Shown here: piece by piece, positions 25,638 through 34,664 of the stretch
Numbering within the stretch: the stretch's first letter is position 1
Layout of the letters: each line of letters opens with the position of its first letter
Source of the DNA: an uncultured Bacteroides sp.
GTDB taxonomy: Bacteria > Bacteroidota > Bacteroidia > Bacteroidales > Bacteroidaceae
Length of the DNA: 64,000 nt
Direction of reading: 5' to 3'
Assembly (NCBI RefSeq): GCF_937912035.1
Contig: NZ_CALDPF010000055.1
Coordinates: 13,081-77,080, forward strand
Made by a program: the position numbers and the translations under genes
Notes under the pieces: generated by a model
Seen by the model: only the letters and a program-made list of their open reading frames with translations
What the model was told of the DNA's origin: nothing
Database searches by the model: none

Positions 25638-27173
25638 ATGAGTAAGTATTTACTTTTGTCTTTATTACTGTCGGTTTTATTATTTTCGTGTAATTCTGTA
25701 CATAGAGTCTATTACGTAGACTCGTCTTGCGGTTCTGATGACTTTTCTGGTTTGTCACCAGATAAAGCCTGGAAAACAGTTAAGAACATTAAGAATATAA
25801 AACTAGAACCAGGTGATCAGTTGTTGTTCAAACGTGGTGAGGTTTTCATTGGTGAGTTTGAAATATCGGCTAGTGGGACATATAATGACAGAATCACAGT
25901 AGGCGCATATGGAGAAGCTGAAGAGAAGCCACTTATTGTCGGCAATGATGTTTCTATGTATGCAATGAAAGTCTATAATTCAAATTATTTGACAATAAAG
26001 GATCTTGAAATTGTAAATAAGGGACATGAACCTTTACCAAAGAGAACTGGTCTTAAAATAGAATGTAAAGATTATGGGGTCTCAAAGGGTATTATTGTAG
26101 ATAATATAACAGTTCGCGACGTAAACGGTTCATTGGTTAAGGAACAAGGTGGAGGATCAGGTATATTGATAGTAAACTCTGGAGACAGCTTGAAATCACG
26201 ATTCGATAGTCTGGTTATTGAAAATTGCCATATTTTGCGTTGCGAAAGAAATGCCATGATATGGAGTGGATATTATGACAGAAATAATTGGTTCCCAAAC
26301 AAACATGTTATAATCAGAAATAATCTTATAGAAGGTGTTCCTGGAGATGGAATAGTTCCAATAGGCTGCGATAGTACTCTTATAGAATATAATGTGATGA
26401 GAAACTGCCCGGATGTACTTCCTATGACAGAAGCTGCGGCAGGTTTCTGGCCGTGGAGTTGTGACAATACAGTTATTCAATATAATGTAGTTTCTGACCA
26501 TAAGGCTCCATGGGATGCTCAGGGATTTGATTCTGATTATAACTGTAATAACACTACTATCCAGTATAATTATAGTCATGATAATTATGGTGGAATGGTA
26601 CTGGTTTGTAACTCAGGAAATGCAGGAAAGTATAATATAGGGAACAATAATTCCATTATAAAGTATAATATAAGTATTGGCGATGGAATACGTCCAAAAA
26701 CTACCAGAGCAGGAATGTTTTCACCAAGCATACACATAGCAGGACCGGTAAGAAACACATTGATAGAAAGAAATATTATTCACTCTAATCACAGAGGGAA
26801 AAAAGATATAGACAGGTCATTAATTGTTTCTGATTCATGGGACGGATATTCAGATAATACAATTTTCAGAAAGAATATCTTCTACACAGTAGATATTGGT
26901 GATTTTGATTTAACTGAATCTACAAATAACAAATTCGATTCGAACTGGTATATCGGTTTGTATGAATCCTATCCAAAAGATGAATGTGCCCTTAAAACAA
27001 GTGACGTTTATAAGAAACTTATTATTGAAAATGATTCAGATGGATATACCGGATTACAAAAATTAATGTCAGAAAAAGTTATCTGTGGTAAGCAATTTTT
27101 CTTCGTTGATAAAAATAAAATTGAGAGTTTTTTTAATACAATGGACGAAGAATTAGTGCAAAAGTCTGAATAA
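25638..27173 (+). CDS. Right-handed parallel beta-helix lipoprotein, possible carbohydrate-active enzyme
   Basis: A 511-residue lipoprotein (lipobox LLFSC, C18). The start of the mature part (YYVDSSCGSDDFSGLSPDKAWKT, then LEPGDQLLFKRGEVF) is the usual opening of secreted beta-helix proteins. The body is full of short repeated N-x-I-x-x-N strands (VIIRNNLIEGVP, TLIEYNVMRNC, TVIQYNVVSDH, TIQYNYSHDNYGG) characteristic of pectate-lyase-like or GH-type right-handed helices. A catalytic set cannot be assigned. It may attack a polysaccharide exposed at the surface or in the periplasm. It converges with the GH2 gene of the PUL, with a terminator between. Confidence 0.75.
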   Translation: MSKYLLLSLLLSVLLFSCNSVHRVYYVDSSCGSDDFSGLSPDKAWKTVKNIKNIKLEPGDQLLFKRGEVFIGEFEISASGTYNDRITVGAYGEAEEKPLIVGNDVSMYAMKVYNSNYLTIKDLEIVNKGHEPLPKRTGLKIECKDYGVSKGIIVDNITVRDVNGSLVKEQGGGSGILIVNSGDSLKSRFDSLVIENCHILRCERNAMIWSGYYDRNNWFPNKHVIIRNNLIEGVPGDGIVPIGCDSTLIEYNVMRNCPDVLPMTEAAAGFWPWSCDNTVIQYNVVSDHKAPWDAQGFDSDYNCNNTTIQYNYSHDNYGGMVLVCNSGNAGKYNIGNNNSIIKYNISIGDGIRPKTTRAGMFSPSIHIAGPVRNTLIERNIIHSNHRGKKDIDRSLIVSDSWDGYSDNTIFRKNIFYTVDIGDFDLTESTNNKFDSNWYIGLYESYPKDECALKTSDVYKKLIIENDSDGYTGLQKLMSEKVICGKQFFFVDKNKIESFFNTMDEELVQKSE

Positions 27174-27196
27174 AATTAATCTTTTATCATATAAAA

Positions 27197-27246
27197 ATGG
27201 CATATGAGTTGGTAATAGCAATCCATCCTCACATGCCATCTTTTTT
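27197..27246. terminator. Terminator after the beta-helix gene
   Basis: ATGGCATATGAG (27197-27208) pairs with CTCACATGCCAT (27228-27239) with one mismatch, then a run of T (27241-27246) on the plus strand. It may also serve the converging GH2 gene. Confidence 0.78.
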
Positions 27247-27320
27247 ATAACAGAAATTGTCGGATTTCAAGAAATAGTATCAACAATGAATCTTATATTT
27301 CTGTTAAAGTTCTGATTTTA

Positions 27321-30300
27321 CTAGTCTGTATATGATATTCTCAATTTGTATTTGAATGGCATAGGAGCAATCTTATAACTTTCCAGAGTTACAGGACCAC
27401 AACTTCCGTTTCCAAGTCCTCTCATCTGTGCATCAAGATGAAGCACTATGTAAGGACGCTTCTGCAATTCCCAAGTATGATTGGCATTCATCAGATCAGC
27501 ATCAGTATATCTCAATGCTGAGAATGCTACGGCACCTTCAGTCTCTATACGTATTCCGCATCCGTCTTTTCCGGTCAGTTTAAGTTCACGTAATGATTCA
27601 CGATTACCCATACTCTGAGGCTTGACATACTGCTCTACCATATCGTCTACTGTAGTAGAATAACGTCCTATCATACATCCGTCTTTGCGGTCAATGTAGT
27701 TTTCCCAAGGTCCGTATGCATAATAATCTACATTCTCAAGTCCAGCGTTTACGGCACATACCAGTCCCGCGCGATAAAGTTCCTTAGTCTTAGGAGTGAG
27801 CTTGACATCCATATCAACAATACCGTTTGGCAGGAATGTATATACTATTTCAGACTCGCAAAGAGTTCCACCACGTAATGTGGTTACAACAACTCTTCCA
27901 TCTGCTTCTTCAGTAATCTTGCAGGTACCTGTCGGCTCAAGACCATTTGAGGTGTCTGTAGGTCGGCGATCATTCTCGATGAAACGATGATTGTCGTACA
28001 GGAATCCTTGTTTTCCATATATCACGTCAAGACCATTTATGCGTAATTCTGTCATACGTCCTGTAGCAGTTTCAAAAGCAGCAAAGACAAAAGCATTACC
28101 AACTGTTATTTCTTTCTCATTCTTTTCAATATTCAGTTTTCCAACTTTGCTGTTTGATTTAAGAGTAGGAAGCACACTTCTTGATGAAAGTTCGAATTGT
28201 TTCTGTGCAACTACATGTCCTGTAGCCGACCATTCTGTTTGTTTAGTATTTCGCACATAAAGATTTAGCATAACTTCACATCCATTTTTTTCTGCATTCC
28301 TCAAGTTTGTTCCCGAAAGCTTCAATGCGAAATCCTGCGACATGTCAGGAGCAATGGCAGGCAGAAGCATACTATCTTTTCCTACTATGTTTCCGTTCTC
28401 TACAGTTTCCCATAAAAGTTCGTAACCGTTCAGTGTAATGAAATCATATGTATTGTTTATATTGACAGATACAGTGTTCTTCTTTACATTCTTTTCGCTC
28501 ATACCAAACTTCACATACTGATATACAGCCTTAACCTCTTTCAGCTTCGGTGACTCATGTCTGGTGGCAGGAACTATACCGTTAGAACAGAAGTTACCTT
28601 GATGAGGGCCAGGGAAGTCATAACCTGTGTGGAGTCTTCCTTCATAAGTTCCGTTCAATATGTCTTTAGGCTCATATATTGCTTGATCTACCCAATCCCA
28701 AATAGCACCACCGATAGTGGAATTGCTGCTTTCAATACTTTCCCAGTATTCCTTCAGATTACCTATAGCATTACCCATGGCATGAGCATATTCGCAGATG
28801 AACATAGGTTTATCGAAAGAATTGACATACTTGTCCATCCAATCCATACCAGGATACATTTTCGAATAAAGGTCGCTGAATCTGTTACCGCCATATTCTT
28901 TTCCGTCACGAGTACTTTCATGATGTACAGGACGTGGGTCAAGACGTTTTGCAGCGTCATAGCATGCCTGGAAGTTATTACCGCCTCCACACTCATTGCC
29001 TAGACTCCAGAAAATTACACTTGGATGATTACGATCACGTAATACCATACGGTCAATACGGTCGACGAAAGCAGGAATCCACGAAGGCATATCGCTTATA
29101 GACTGGTTTGCATGGTCTTCAAGATCAGCTTCATCCATAGTATAAAGTCCGTAATAATCAAACATGGCATACATCTTTGCAGCATTAGGATAATGCGATG
29201 TACGAATAGTATTGATATTGTTTCTCTTCATCAGCAGCACGTCCTCAAGCATAGATTCTGTAGTAACCGCACGTCCGTACAAAGGATGAGTGTCATGTCT
29301 GTTCACCCCCTTGAAGAAAACGCGTTTTCCATTGATATAAACAAGGGAGCCACGTATTTCTATATCACGGAATCCGTATTTGGTAGAAAATGCCATTTCG
29401 TCTTTACCGCCATTACGCTGTATTACAGATACGGTATAAAGATCAGGTGTTTCGGCTGTCCAAGGTAGCAGGTTCTTCAGATTGAAACTAACATTCAGCT
29501 TATCAGTACGTTTCTTATTTGTAAAACTTACAGAAAGAGTCTCTTCGGCTATAGTCTTTCCGAAAGGATCCGATAGTTTTACTACTATATCCTTTTGGCC
29601 TGCTATTCCGTCACGATTATCAAGAGTAAGTTCCACATTCATTTTTCCGTCTTTATATCCTGATTCAGGAGTAAGTTCGGAGGTTATATAATGATCTCTT
29701 ACACTTACTAGTGGAGTGGAATAAATGAATACATCTCTGAATATACCACTCATACGGAACATATCCTGACATTCCAGATATGAACCGTCACTCCAACGGA
29801 ATACCTGCACGGCAAGTTTGTTATCTTTCTCTCTCACAAGTTTTGTGATATCAAATTCAGCTACATTATTGGCTCCCTGAGTGTATCCAACATACTCACC
29901 GTTCAAATAAACGAATGCTGCACTGTAAATACCTCCGAACTGGATAAATGTACGTTTATCCTTCCAATTATCAGGTAAATCGAAATATTTTACGTACGAA
30001 CCAACTGGGTTTATACCATAGTTTTTGCCTCCATCATTGAATCCTTTGCGAGCATCAATATAAGGAGGAGTATTAGAATGAGGATATTCTACATTACAAT
30101 ATATAGGCCTGTCATATCCGTGCATCTCCCAATTTGACGGTACAGGAATGGTAGTCCAGCTTCTTACGTCATAATCCTCTTTATAAAAATCTACAGGACG
30201 TTCAGAGGGCTGTGATACGAAATTGAAGTACCAGTTACCATTAAGGAGTTCTACAGATTTACTTTTTGTGTAAACCCATGGCGTTGCGTAAAACTCTCTG

Positions 30301-30920
30301 TCTGCCATCATTTCTTTCTCACTTACGTATGGAGTATAAGTGGCATGACCTATTTCCTTATTCTCTGCAAACATGGTTTCGTCTTCCCAATACACTTTCT
30401 CACGTACAGCGGTTTGGGATGATGCTGGTGCAGCTACATTCGTCTCTGTAATTATGAAAAGTGCAGCTTCATCATTTTTTGCCTTATTGATATCCATTAG
30501 AACTACACTTCCATCTTCCTTACAGACAGCCATCCATTGGGCTTTGTTCGATGGAATCAGGTGTACATATTTGCCTTCCGGCTTAATGAGCCAAAGTTGC
30601 ATTTCGTCAGATCCATTAGTTTCGACAGCCTGTACGAAACCATTATCACCTGCTTGTATCGCCAAATTATCGAAAGGGTTAACCAACCTGTAACTACCAG
30701 ATAAGTCGGCTATTGACCAAAGTTGAGACTTATCAGCTTCATTGGCTGCAGAAAGTCTGATTTGGGGAGCGACTCCAGAATAAGTCCATACTTTACCTTT
30801 ATACTTAACGGAACTCACTGAATACAGTTTCTTACTGTCGAAACGTTTTTGTGCATTAAGTTCCGCGAACGTAAAGGTAAATACTAACGTTGCAAGAATA
30901 AATAATAAACGATTTCTCAT
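27321..30920 (-). CDS. GH2 beta-galactosidase with N-terminal beta-trefoil-like extension
   Basis: Starting at the ATG at 30920 (MRNRLLFILATLVF...) the enzyme has 1199 residues and a type I signal peptide (LNA|QK). About 150 residues in front resemble a ricin-type beta-trefoil (repeats ending SQLWSI, MQLWLI). The LacZ-type array follows: sugar-binding domain (VPSNWEMHGYDRPIY, GSYVKYFDLP), immunoglobulin-like domain, TIM barrel with acid/base E643 in SLGNECGGG and nucleophile E710 in FICEYAHAMGN, and the C-terminal small-chain domain. It should remove terminal beta-galactose in the periplasm. Third enzyme of the leftward PUL transcript, 69 bases after the sulfatase. Confidence 0.92.
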   Translation of the reverse strand: MRNRLLFILATLVFTFTFAELNAQKRFDSKKLYSVSSVKYKGKVWTYSGVAPQIRLSAANEADKSQLWSIADLSGSYRLVNPFDNLAIQAGDNGFVQAVETNGSDEMQLWLIKPEGKYVHLIPSNKAQWMAVCKEDGSVVLMDINKAKNDEAALFIITETNVAAPASSQTAVREKVYWEDETMFAENKEIGHATYTPYVSEKEMMADREFYATPWVYTKSKSVELLNGNWYFNFVSQPSERPVDFYKEDYDVRSWTTIPVPSNWEMHGYDRPIYCNVEYPHSNTPPYIDARKGFNDGGKNYGINPVGSYVKYFDLPDNWKDKRTFIQFGGIYSAAFVYLNGEYVGYTQGANNVAEFDITKLVREKDNKLAVQVFRWSDGSYLECQDMFRMSGIFRDVFIYSTPLVSVRDHYITSELTPESGYKDGKMNVELTLDNRDGIAGQKDIVVKLSDPFGKTIAEETLSVSFTNKKRTDKLNVSFNLKNLLPWTAETPDLYTVSVIQRNGGKDEMAFSTKYGFRDIEIRGSLVYINGKRVFFKGVNRHDTHPLYGRAVTTESMLEDVLLMKRNNINTIRTSHYPNAAKMYAMFDYYGLYTMDEADLEDHANQSISDMPSWIPAFVDRIDRMVLRDRNHPSVIFWSLGNECGGGNNFQACYDAAKRLDPRPVHHESTRDGKEYGGNRFSDLYSKMYPGMDWMDKYVNSFDKPMFICEYAHAMGNAIGNLKEYWESIESSNSTIGGAIWDWVDQAIYEPKDILNGTYEGRLHTGYDFPGPHQGNFCSNGIVPATRHESPKLKEVKAVYQYVKFGMSEKNVKKNTVSVNINNTYDFITLNGYELLWETVENGNIVGKDSMLLPAIAPDMSQDFALKLSGTNLRNAEKNGCEVMLNLYVRNTKQTEWSATGHVVAQKQFELSSRSVLPTLKSNSKVGKLNIEKNEKEITVGNAFVFAAFETATGRMTELRINGLDVIYGKQGFLYDNHRFIENDRRPTDTSNGLEPTGTCKITEEADGRVVVTTLRGGTLCESEIVYTFLPNGIVDMDVKLTPKTKELYRAGLVCAVNAGLENVDYYAYGPWENYIDRKDGCMIGRYSTTVDDMVEQYVKPQSMGNRESLRELKLTGKDGCGIRIETEGAVAFSALRYTDADLMNANHTWELQKRPYIVLHLDAQMRGLGNGSCGPVTLESYKIAPMPFKYKLRISYTD

Positions 30921-30989
30921 GGTTATAATAGGGTTTAAAAGAAGTGGCAAAGTCAATTGGATGACAATGTCACTTCTTGGTTATACACA

Positions 30990-32573
30990 TTATAATTTCT
31001 CTTTAAGTTTTTCTTCAATAGGGTCTTTGTACTGTGCCTGAAGTTTTCTAAGTTCCTTCATCATGTCTTCAGTTATCTGTTCATAACCTTCTTTACCGTA
31101 AAGATTGTTCATTTCTTTTGGATCTTCCTGCAAGTCATAAAGTTCCCAAGAATCAATATCATTATAGAAATGAATAAGCTTATATCTTTCTGTGCGAACA
31201 CCATAATGACGTTTTACCATATGTTCTGCAGGATATTCATAGAAATGATAGTAAAGCGACTTACGCCAATCAGCTGGTTTCTCACCTTTCAGTAAAGGAA
31301 GTACTGATACTCCTTGTATATCTTCAGGTATCTCAGCACCAGCTAAATCTAGGAATGTTGCCGCATGATCAATATTCTGTACCATTTGAGGAATTTCACC
31401 TTTAGCTTTAGTCTTGAAATCATCAGGAATACGCATTACAAGTGGTGTACGCATAGATTCTTCGTACATGAAACGTTTATCGAACCAACCATGCTCTCCC
31501 ATATAGAAACCTTGGTCTGAAGTATAAACTATAAGAGTGTTCTTCATCAATCCTTTTTGTTCCAAATAATCAAGCAATTGGCCTACATTGTCGTCAAATG
31601 ATTTCAGGACTTTGGCATAATCACGCATATATCTCTGGTATTTCCATTCTGCCAGTTCTTTACCTTTAGGATTTTTCTTGTAAAATTCATCTATGATAGG
31701 TTGGTAGAAGTCTTCATAAACTTTACGATCTTCAGGATCAAGTCTGTTAATCATTGCCTCGTATGTTGACTTAAGACGGCTGTTCTTATCGGCTCTGTAC
31801 ATCTTTGTGTCATACATAATATCCATATCCTTAAGAATGCCCATTTCCTGAGTTTTTGCAGCTTCTCTACCTTCATAATCGTCATAGAAATTATCAGGCA
31901 TCTCAAAAGTTTTGTCTTCATATAGAGACAGATATTTCAATTCAGGCAACCAGTTACGGTGACAGGCTTTGTGATGTACAAACAGACAGAAAGGTTTATT
32001 CTTGTCTCTTTGATTCTCTAACCAGTTAATACTCTTTTCAGTAATAATATTGGTCAGATATCCTTTCTCAGTAATAGTATCGTTGTTCATTTCGATGAAG
32101 CGAGGATTGTAGTAGTCACCTTGTCCTGGGAGTATTTCCCAATAGTCAAAACCTGTAGGCAGACTCTCAAGGTGCCATTTACCGATGATAGCTGTCTGAT
32201 AACCTGCTTTTTGAAGCAGTTTTGGCATAGTCTGCTGTGTACCGTCGAAAATACAAGTTGTATTATCATAAAATCCGTTTGCATGACTATGTTTTCCTGT
32301 AAACATGCATGCACGGCTTGGCCCACTGAGCGAATTGGCTACAAAACTATTGGTAAACTTCACACCCTCTGCCGCTATGCGATCAAGGTTAGGAGTCTCG
32401 ACATAACGATTGTCATAACAACTCATCATCTGTGATGTGTGGTCGTCAGTCATTATATATACTATATTATACTGCTGTTCCTTTTCTTTTTTCTCTTCGG
32501 AACATGAAGTTGCCGATATAATGGCTGCTGTACCTGCAATATAAACCGACAGTCTATTATATATTATATTCAT
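30990..32573 (-). CDS. Serine-type S1 sulfatase, probably GlcNAc-6-O-sulfatase-like
   Basis: A 527-residue lipoprotein (ATSC24). The sulfatase signature S83-G-P-S-R-A-C-M-F-T-G-K94 has serine at the position turned into formylglycine, so activity needs an anaerobic maturase such as the product of 47416-48651. Metal-binding TDDH and the later YTSDQGFYMGEHGWFDKR are present. The segment around residues 200-208 (HHKACHRNW) resembles the HHKAPHRNW of S1_11-type GlcNAc-6-sulfatases, but with Cys204 where Pro is usual. A role in taking 6-sulfate from GlcNAc in mucin or keratan-type chains is inferred from family memory and context. Confidence 0.85.
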   Translation of the reverse strand: MNIIYNRLSVYIAGTAAIISATSCSEEKKEKEQQYNIVYIMTDDHTSQMMSCYDNRYVETPNLDRIAAEGVKFTNSFVANSLSGPSRACMFTGKHSHANGFYDNTTCIFDGTQQTMPKLLQKAGYQTAIIGKWHLESLPTGFDYWEILPGQGDYYNPRFIEMNNDTITEKGYLTNIITEKSINWLENQRDKNKPFCLFVHHKACHRNWLPELKYLSLYEDKTFEMPDNFYDDYEGREAAKTQEMGILKDMDIMYDTKMYRADKNSRLKSTYEAMINRLDPEDRKVYEDFYQPIIDEFYKKNPKGKELAEWKYQRYMRDYAKVLKSFDDNVGQLLDYLEQKGLMKNTLIVYTSDQGFYMGEHGWFDKRFMYEESMRTPLVMRIPDDFKTKAKGEIPQMVQNIDHAATFLDLAGAEIPEDIQGVSVLPLLKGEKPADWRKSLYYHFYEYPAEHMVKRHYGVRTERYKLIHFYNDIDSWELYDLQEDPKEMNNLYGKEGYEQITEDMMKELRKLQAQYKDPIEEKLKEKL

Positions 32574-32615
32574 GATATTAAATTTAAAATTATAAATTTC
32601 GTATTGTATTAAATT

Positions 32616-34436
32616 TTACTTTTGGATATTAACACCGATTTCGTTAATATCAACTTTGGCTGGATTTCCATTTACTGAAACTGCATCCAAACGTATAAAC
32701 CTAATATTGCTGGCTTCATCGATAGATATAGTTTGAGGAATTGGATTGTTCATTATGTTACTGAATTCACTGTCTTTCTTAATTGTTTTCCAGTTCTTCC
32801 CATCCGTACTTACAGCAAACGAATACTTGAATGCCATATCAGGCTTTGCTTCGGCTTTGGCAGGAGCATATGTAAATGCAGAAAGTGAAACCTTTTGTCC
32901 AAGATCAATTACCAGTGGAGAATTTGAAATTATCTTCCAGCCATCACGTGATAGGTTGTTCCATTTCTGATTAACAGCATCATCAGTAAGTGGTCTTGCG
33001 TAGTATGCGGCTACATTACATATATTAGCCTTGTTCCTTGAAGCAGTAAGAGTAATACGTATTTTTTCAGCCTTTGTAGTCGGGAATCTGAATATTCTTT
33101 TATATCCAACAGTCGTTCCCTGTGCTACAGTTTTCCACTGTCCGTCAGTTAATGCTTCTACATCAACAGCTTCTACTCTTTGACCTTTTGATATATCTTC
33201 CTGAAGCATTATTACGTTGATTTCAGAATTTGCTTTAAGTGTATATTCCTTTTGCTCTCCTTGAGCTGCTGCCCAAAGTTTATTACCGTCGGTAACTTTA
33301 TTATCTGCAAAGGTCTCATCAAGATAGGTCTTGAATTCTTTTAGTCTGTTTACATCGGCTTCATTGATTAGTCCCTTTGTATCAGGAGGTATATTTAGAA
33401 GTAATACTGAATTATACCCAACAGACTGGAAATAGATGTCGGTAAGGTGTTTGAGAGATTTTACTTTATTGTCTTGATCCTCATGATAGAACCATCCCGG
33501 ACGGATAGATACATCAACTTCTGACGGATACCAGAACATTTCCTTTGCTTTAGCAAGAATTTCTCTTCCACCTAGATCTTTTGACATATTATTGATGCCT
33601 AAAGTTTTATTGTTTTCTGCCGCACGCGCATACACTCCAGGAGTAATCACTGTTGCACTCCATTCAGTTTCACGACCAATACCCTTTTCATTACCAACCC
33701 AACGTACATCATCACCCATAATAGCTGTAACAGCTTTTGGCTGAAGAGTACGTATTGTAGAATAAAAAGCATCCCAGTCATATATCTGTTTCTTACCGTT
33801 AGGACCTTCTCCGTTGGCTCCATCAAACCATACTTCATGTACTTCACCATAGTTGGTTAATAGTTCAGTAAGCTGCTCAATGAAAAATTTGTTATACGCA
33901 GGAGAATCCCCATAACATTCAGCATTTCTATCCCATGGAGAAAGATAAACTCCGAATCTCATGCCGTATTTATCACAGGCATTACGTAGTTCTTTTACTA
34001 CATCTCCTTTACCTCCTTTCCATGGAGAGGACTCTACAGAGTGTTTAGTAGTTTTTGTAGGCCAAAGACAAAAACCATCATGATGTTTTGCTGTGATGAT
34101 AACCATTTTGAAGCCGGCATCTTTAAGAGTACGGACCCATTGTTCTGCGTCAAGTTCTGTAGGATTAAATAAGGCAGGATCTTCATTTCCGTCACCCCAT
34201 TCACGTCCGGTGAAAGTATTTATACCAAAATGCAGAAAAGCCGTCAACTCCATTTTTTGCCACTCTAACTGTTGTGGTGTAGGAACTAGACGAGATGCCA
34301 TATCAACTTTCTGCTCAATTGTTATACCCTCTGGAAATTCCAGATGTTTTGTGTAATATTCTTCATTTGTTGTACAAGAACAAAGAGAAAAGATAGGACA
34401 TAATGCTATTGTCCTGAAAAAAAAATTACAGTTCAT
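32616..34436 (-). CDS. GH29 alpha-L-fucosidase (GH29-B type) with CBM32-like tail
   Basis: From the ATG at 34436 the product has 606 residues and a lipoprotein-type signal (SLCSC21). An upstream start would add 24 residues before the signal. The catalytic barrel shows HFGINTFTGREWGDG, IITAKHHDGFCLWPTK and the nucleophile D205 in EVWFDGANGEG. These features fit the GH29-B branch acting on alpha-1,3/1,4-fucose of Lewis-type structures. The C-terminal part (from about 430) is a discoidin/F5-8C-like fold (INVIMLQEDISKGQRVE, FSNIMNNP, IRFIRLDAVSVNGN). First enzyme gene downstream of the HTCS gene on this strand, 42 bases before the sulfatase. Confidence 0.9.
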   Translation of the reverse strand: MNCNFFFRTIALCPIFSLCSCTTNEEYYTKHLEFPEGITIEQKVDMASRLVPTPQQLEWQKMELTAFLHFGINTFTGREWGDGNEDPALFNPTELDAEQWVRTLKDAGFKMVIITAKHHDGFCLWPTKTTKHSVESSPWKGGKGDVVKELRNACDKYGMRFGVYLSPWDRNAECYGDSPAYNKFFIEQLTELLTNYGEVHEVWFDGANGEGPNGKKQIYDWDAFYSTIRTLQPKAVTAIMGDDVRWVGNEKGIGRETEWSATVITPGVYARAAENNKTLGINNMSKDLGGREILAKAKEMFWYPSEVDVSIRPGWFYHEDQDNKVKSLKHLTDIYFQSVGYNSVLLLNIPPDTKGLINEADVNRLKEFKTYLDETFADNKVTDGNKLWAAAQGEQKEYTLKANSEINVIMLQEDISKGQRVEAVDVEALTDGQWKTVAQGTTVGYKRIFRFPTTKAEKIRITLTASRNKANICNVAAYYARPLTDDAVNQKWNNLSRDGWKIISNSPLVIDLGQKVSLSAFTYAPAKAEAKPDMAFKYSFAVSTDGKNWKTIKKDSEFSNIMNNPIPQTISIDEASNIRFIRLDAVSVNGNPAKVDINEIGVNIQK

Positions 34437-34555
34437 ATTTATATATAGTTTTGGGATTTCCAAAAGAGAAGTATTAGCAAATATCGGATAAAAAAGATGT
34501 ATAATCAATAAAAAAAATTTAAGGTTATTATTTGCTGTTGTTTAATTCTACTCTG

Positions 34556-34563
34556 CAAATATA
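34556..34563 (-). promoter_or_regulatory. Possible -7 box for the fucosidase-sulfatase-galactosidase operon
   Basis: On the minus strand TATATTTG fits the consensus, about 120 bases before the GH29 ATG, in the AT-rich 34437-34664 gap. No convincing -33. Confidence 0.35.
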
Positions 34564-34664
34564 TAAAACTAATCCAATAATAATACCATTAATATAAAAC
34601 AAACTGAATAAAAAAAACATTAGAAAACAAAATTCTACAAAAATACACATGTTTCTAAGTTATA

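Noticed and set aside
33647..33850. Small minus-strand frame inside the GH29 gene as a separate gene
   Set aside because: Another frame of the fucosidase coding region, without any independent signal.
34437..34664. A further copy of the HTCS operator before the GH29 operon
   Set aside because: No AAAATAGCTATTT copy or close variant was found; only AT-rich sequence with a possible -7 box.
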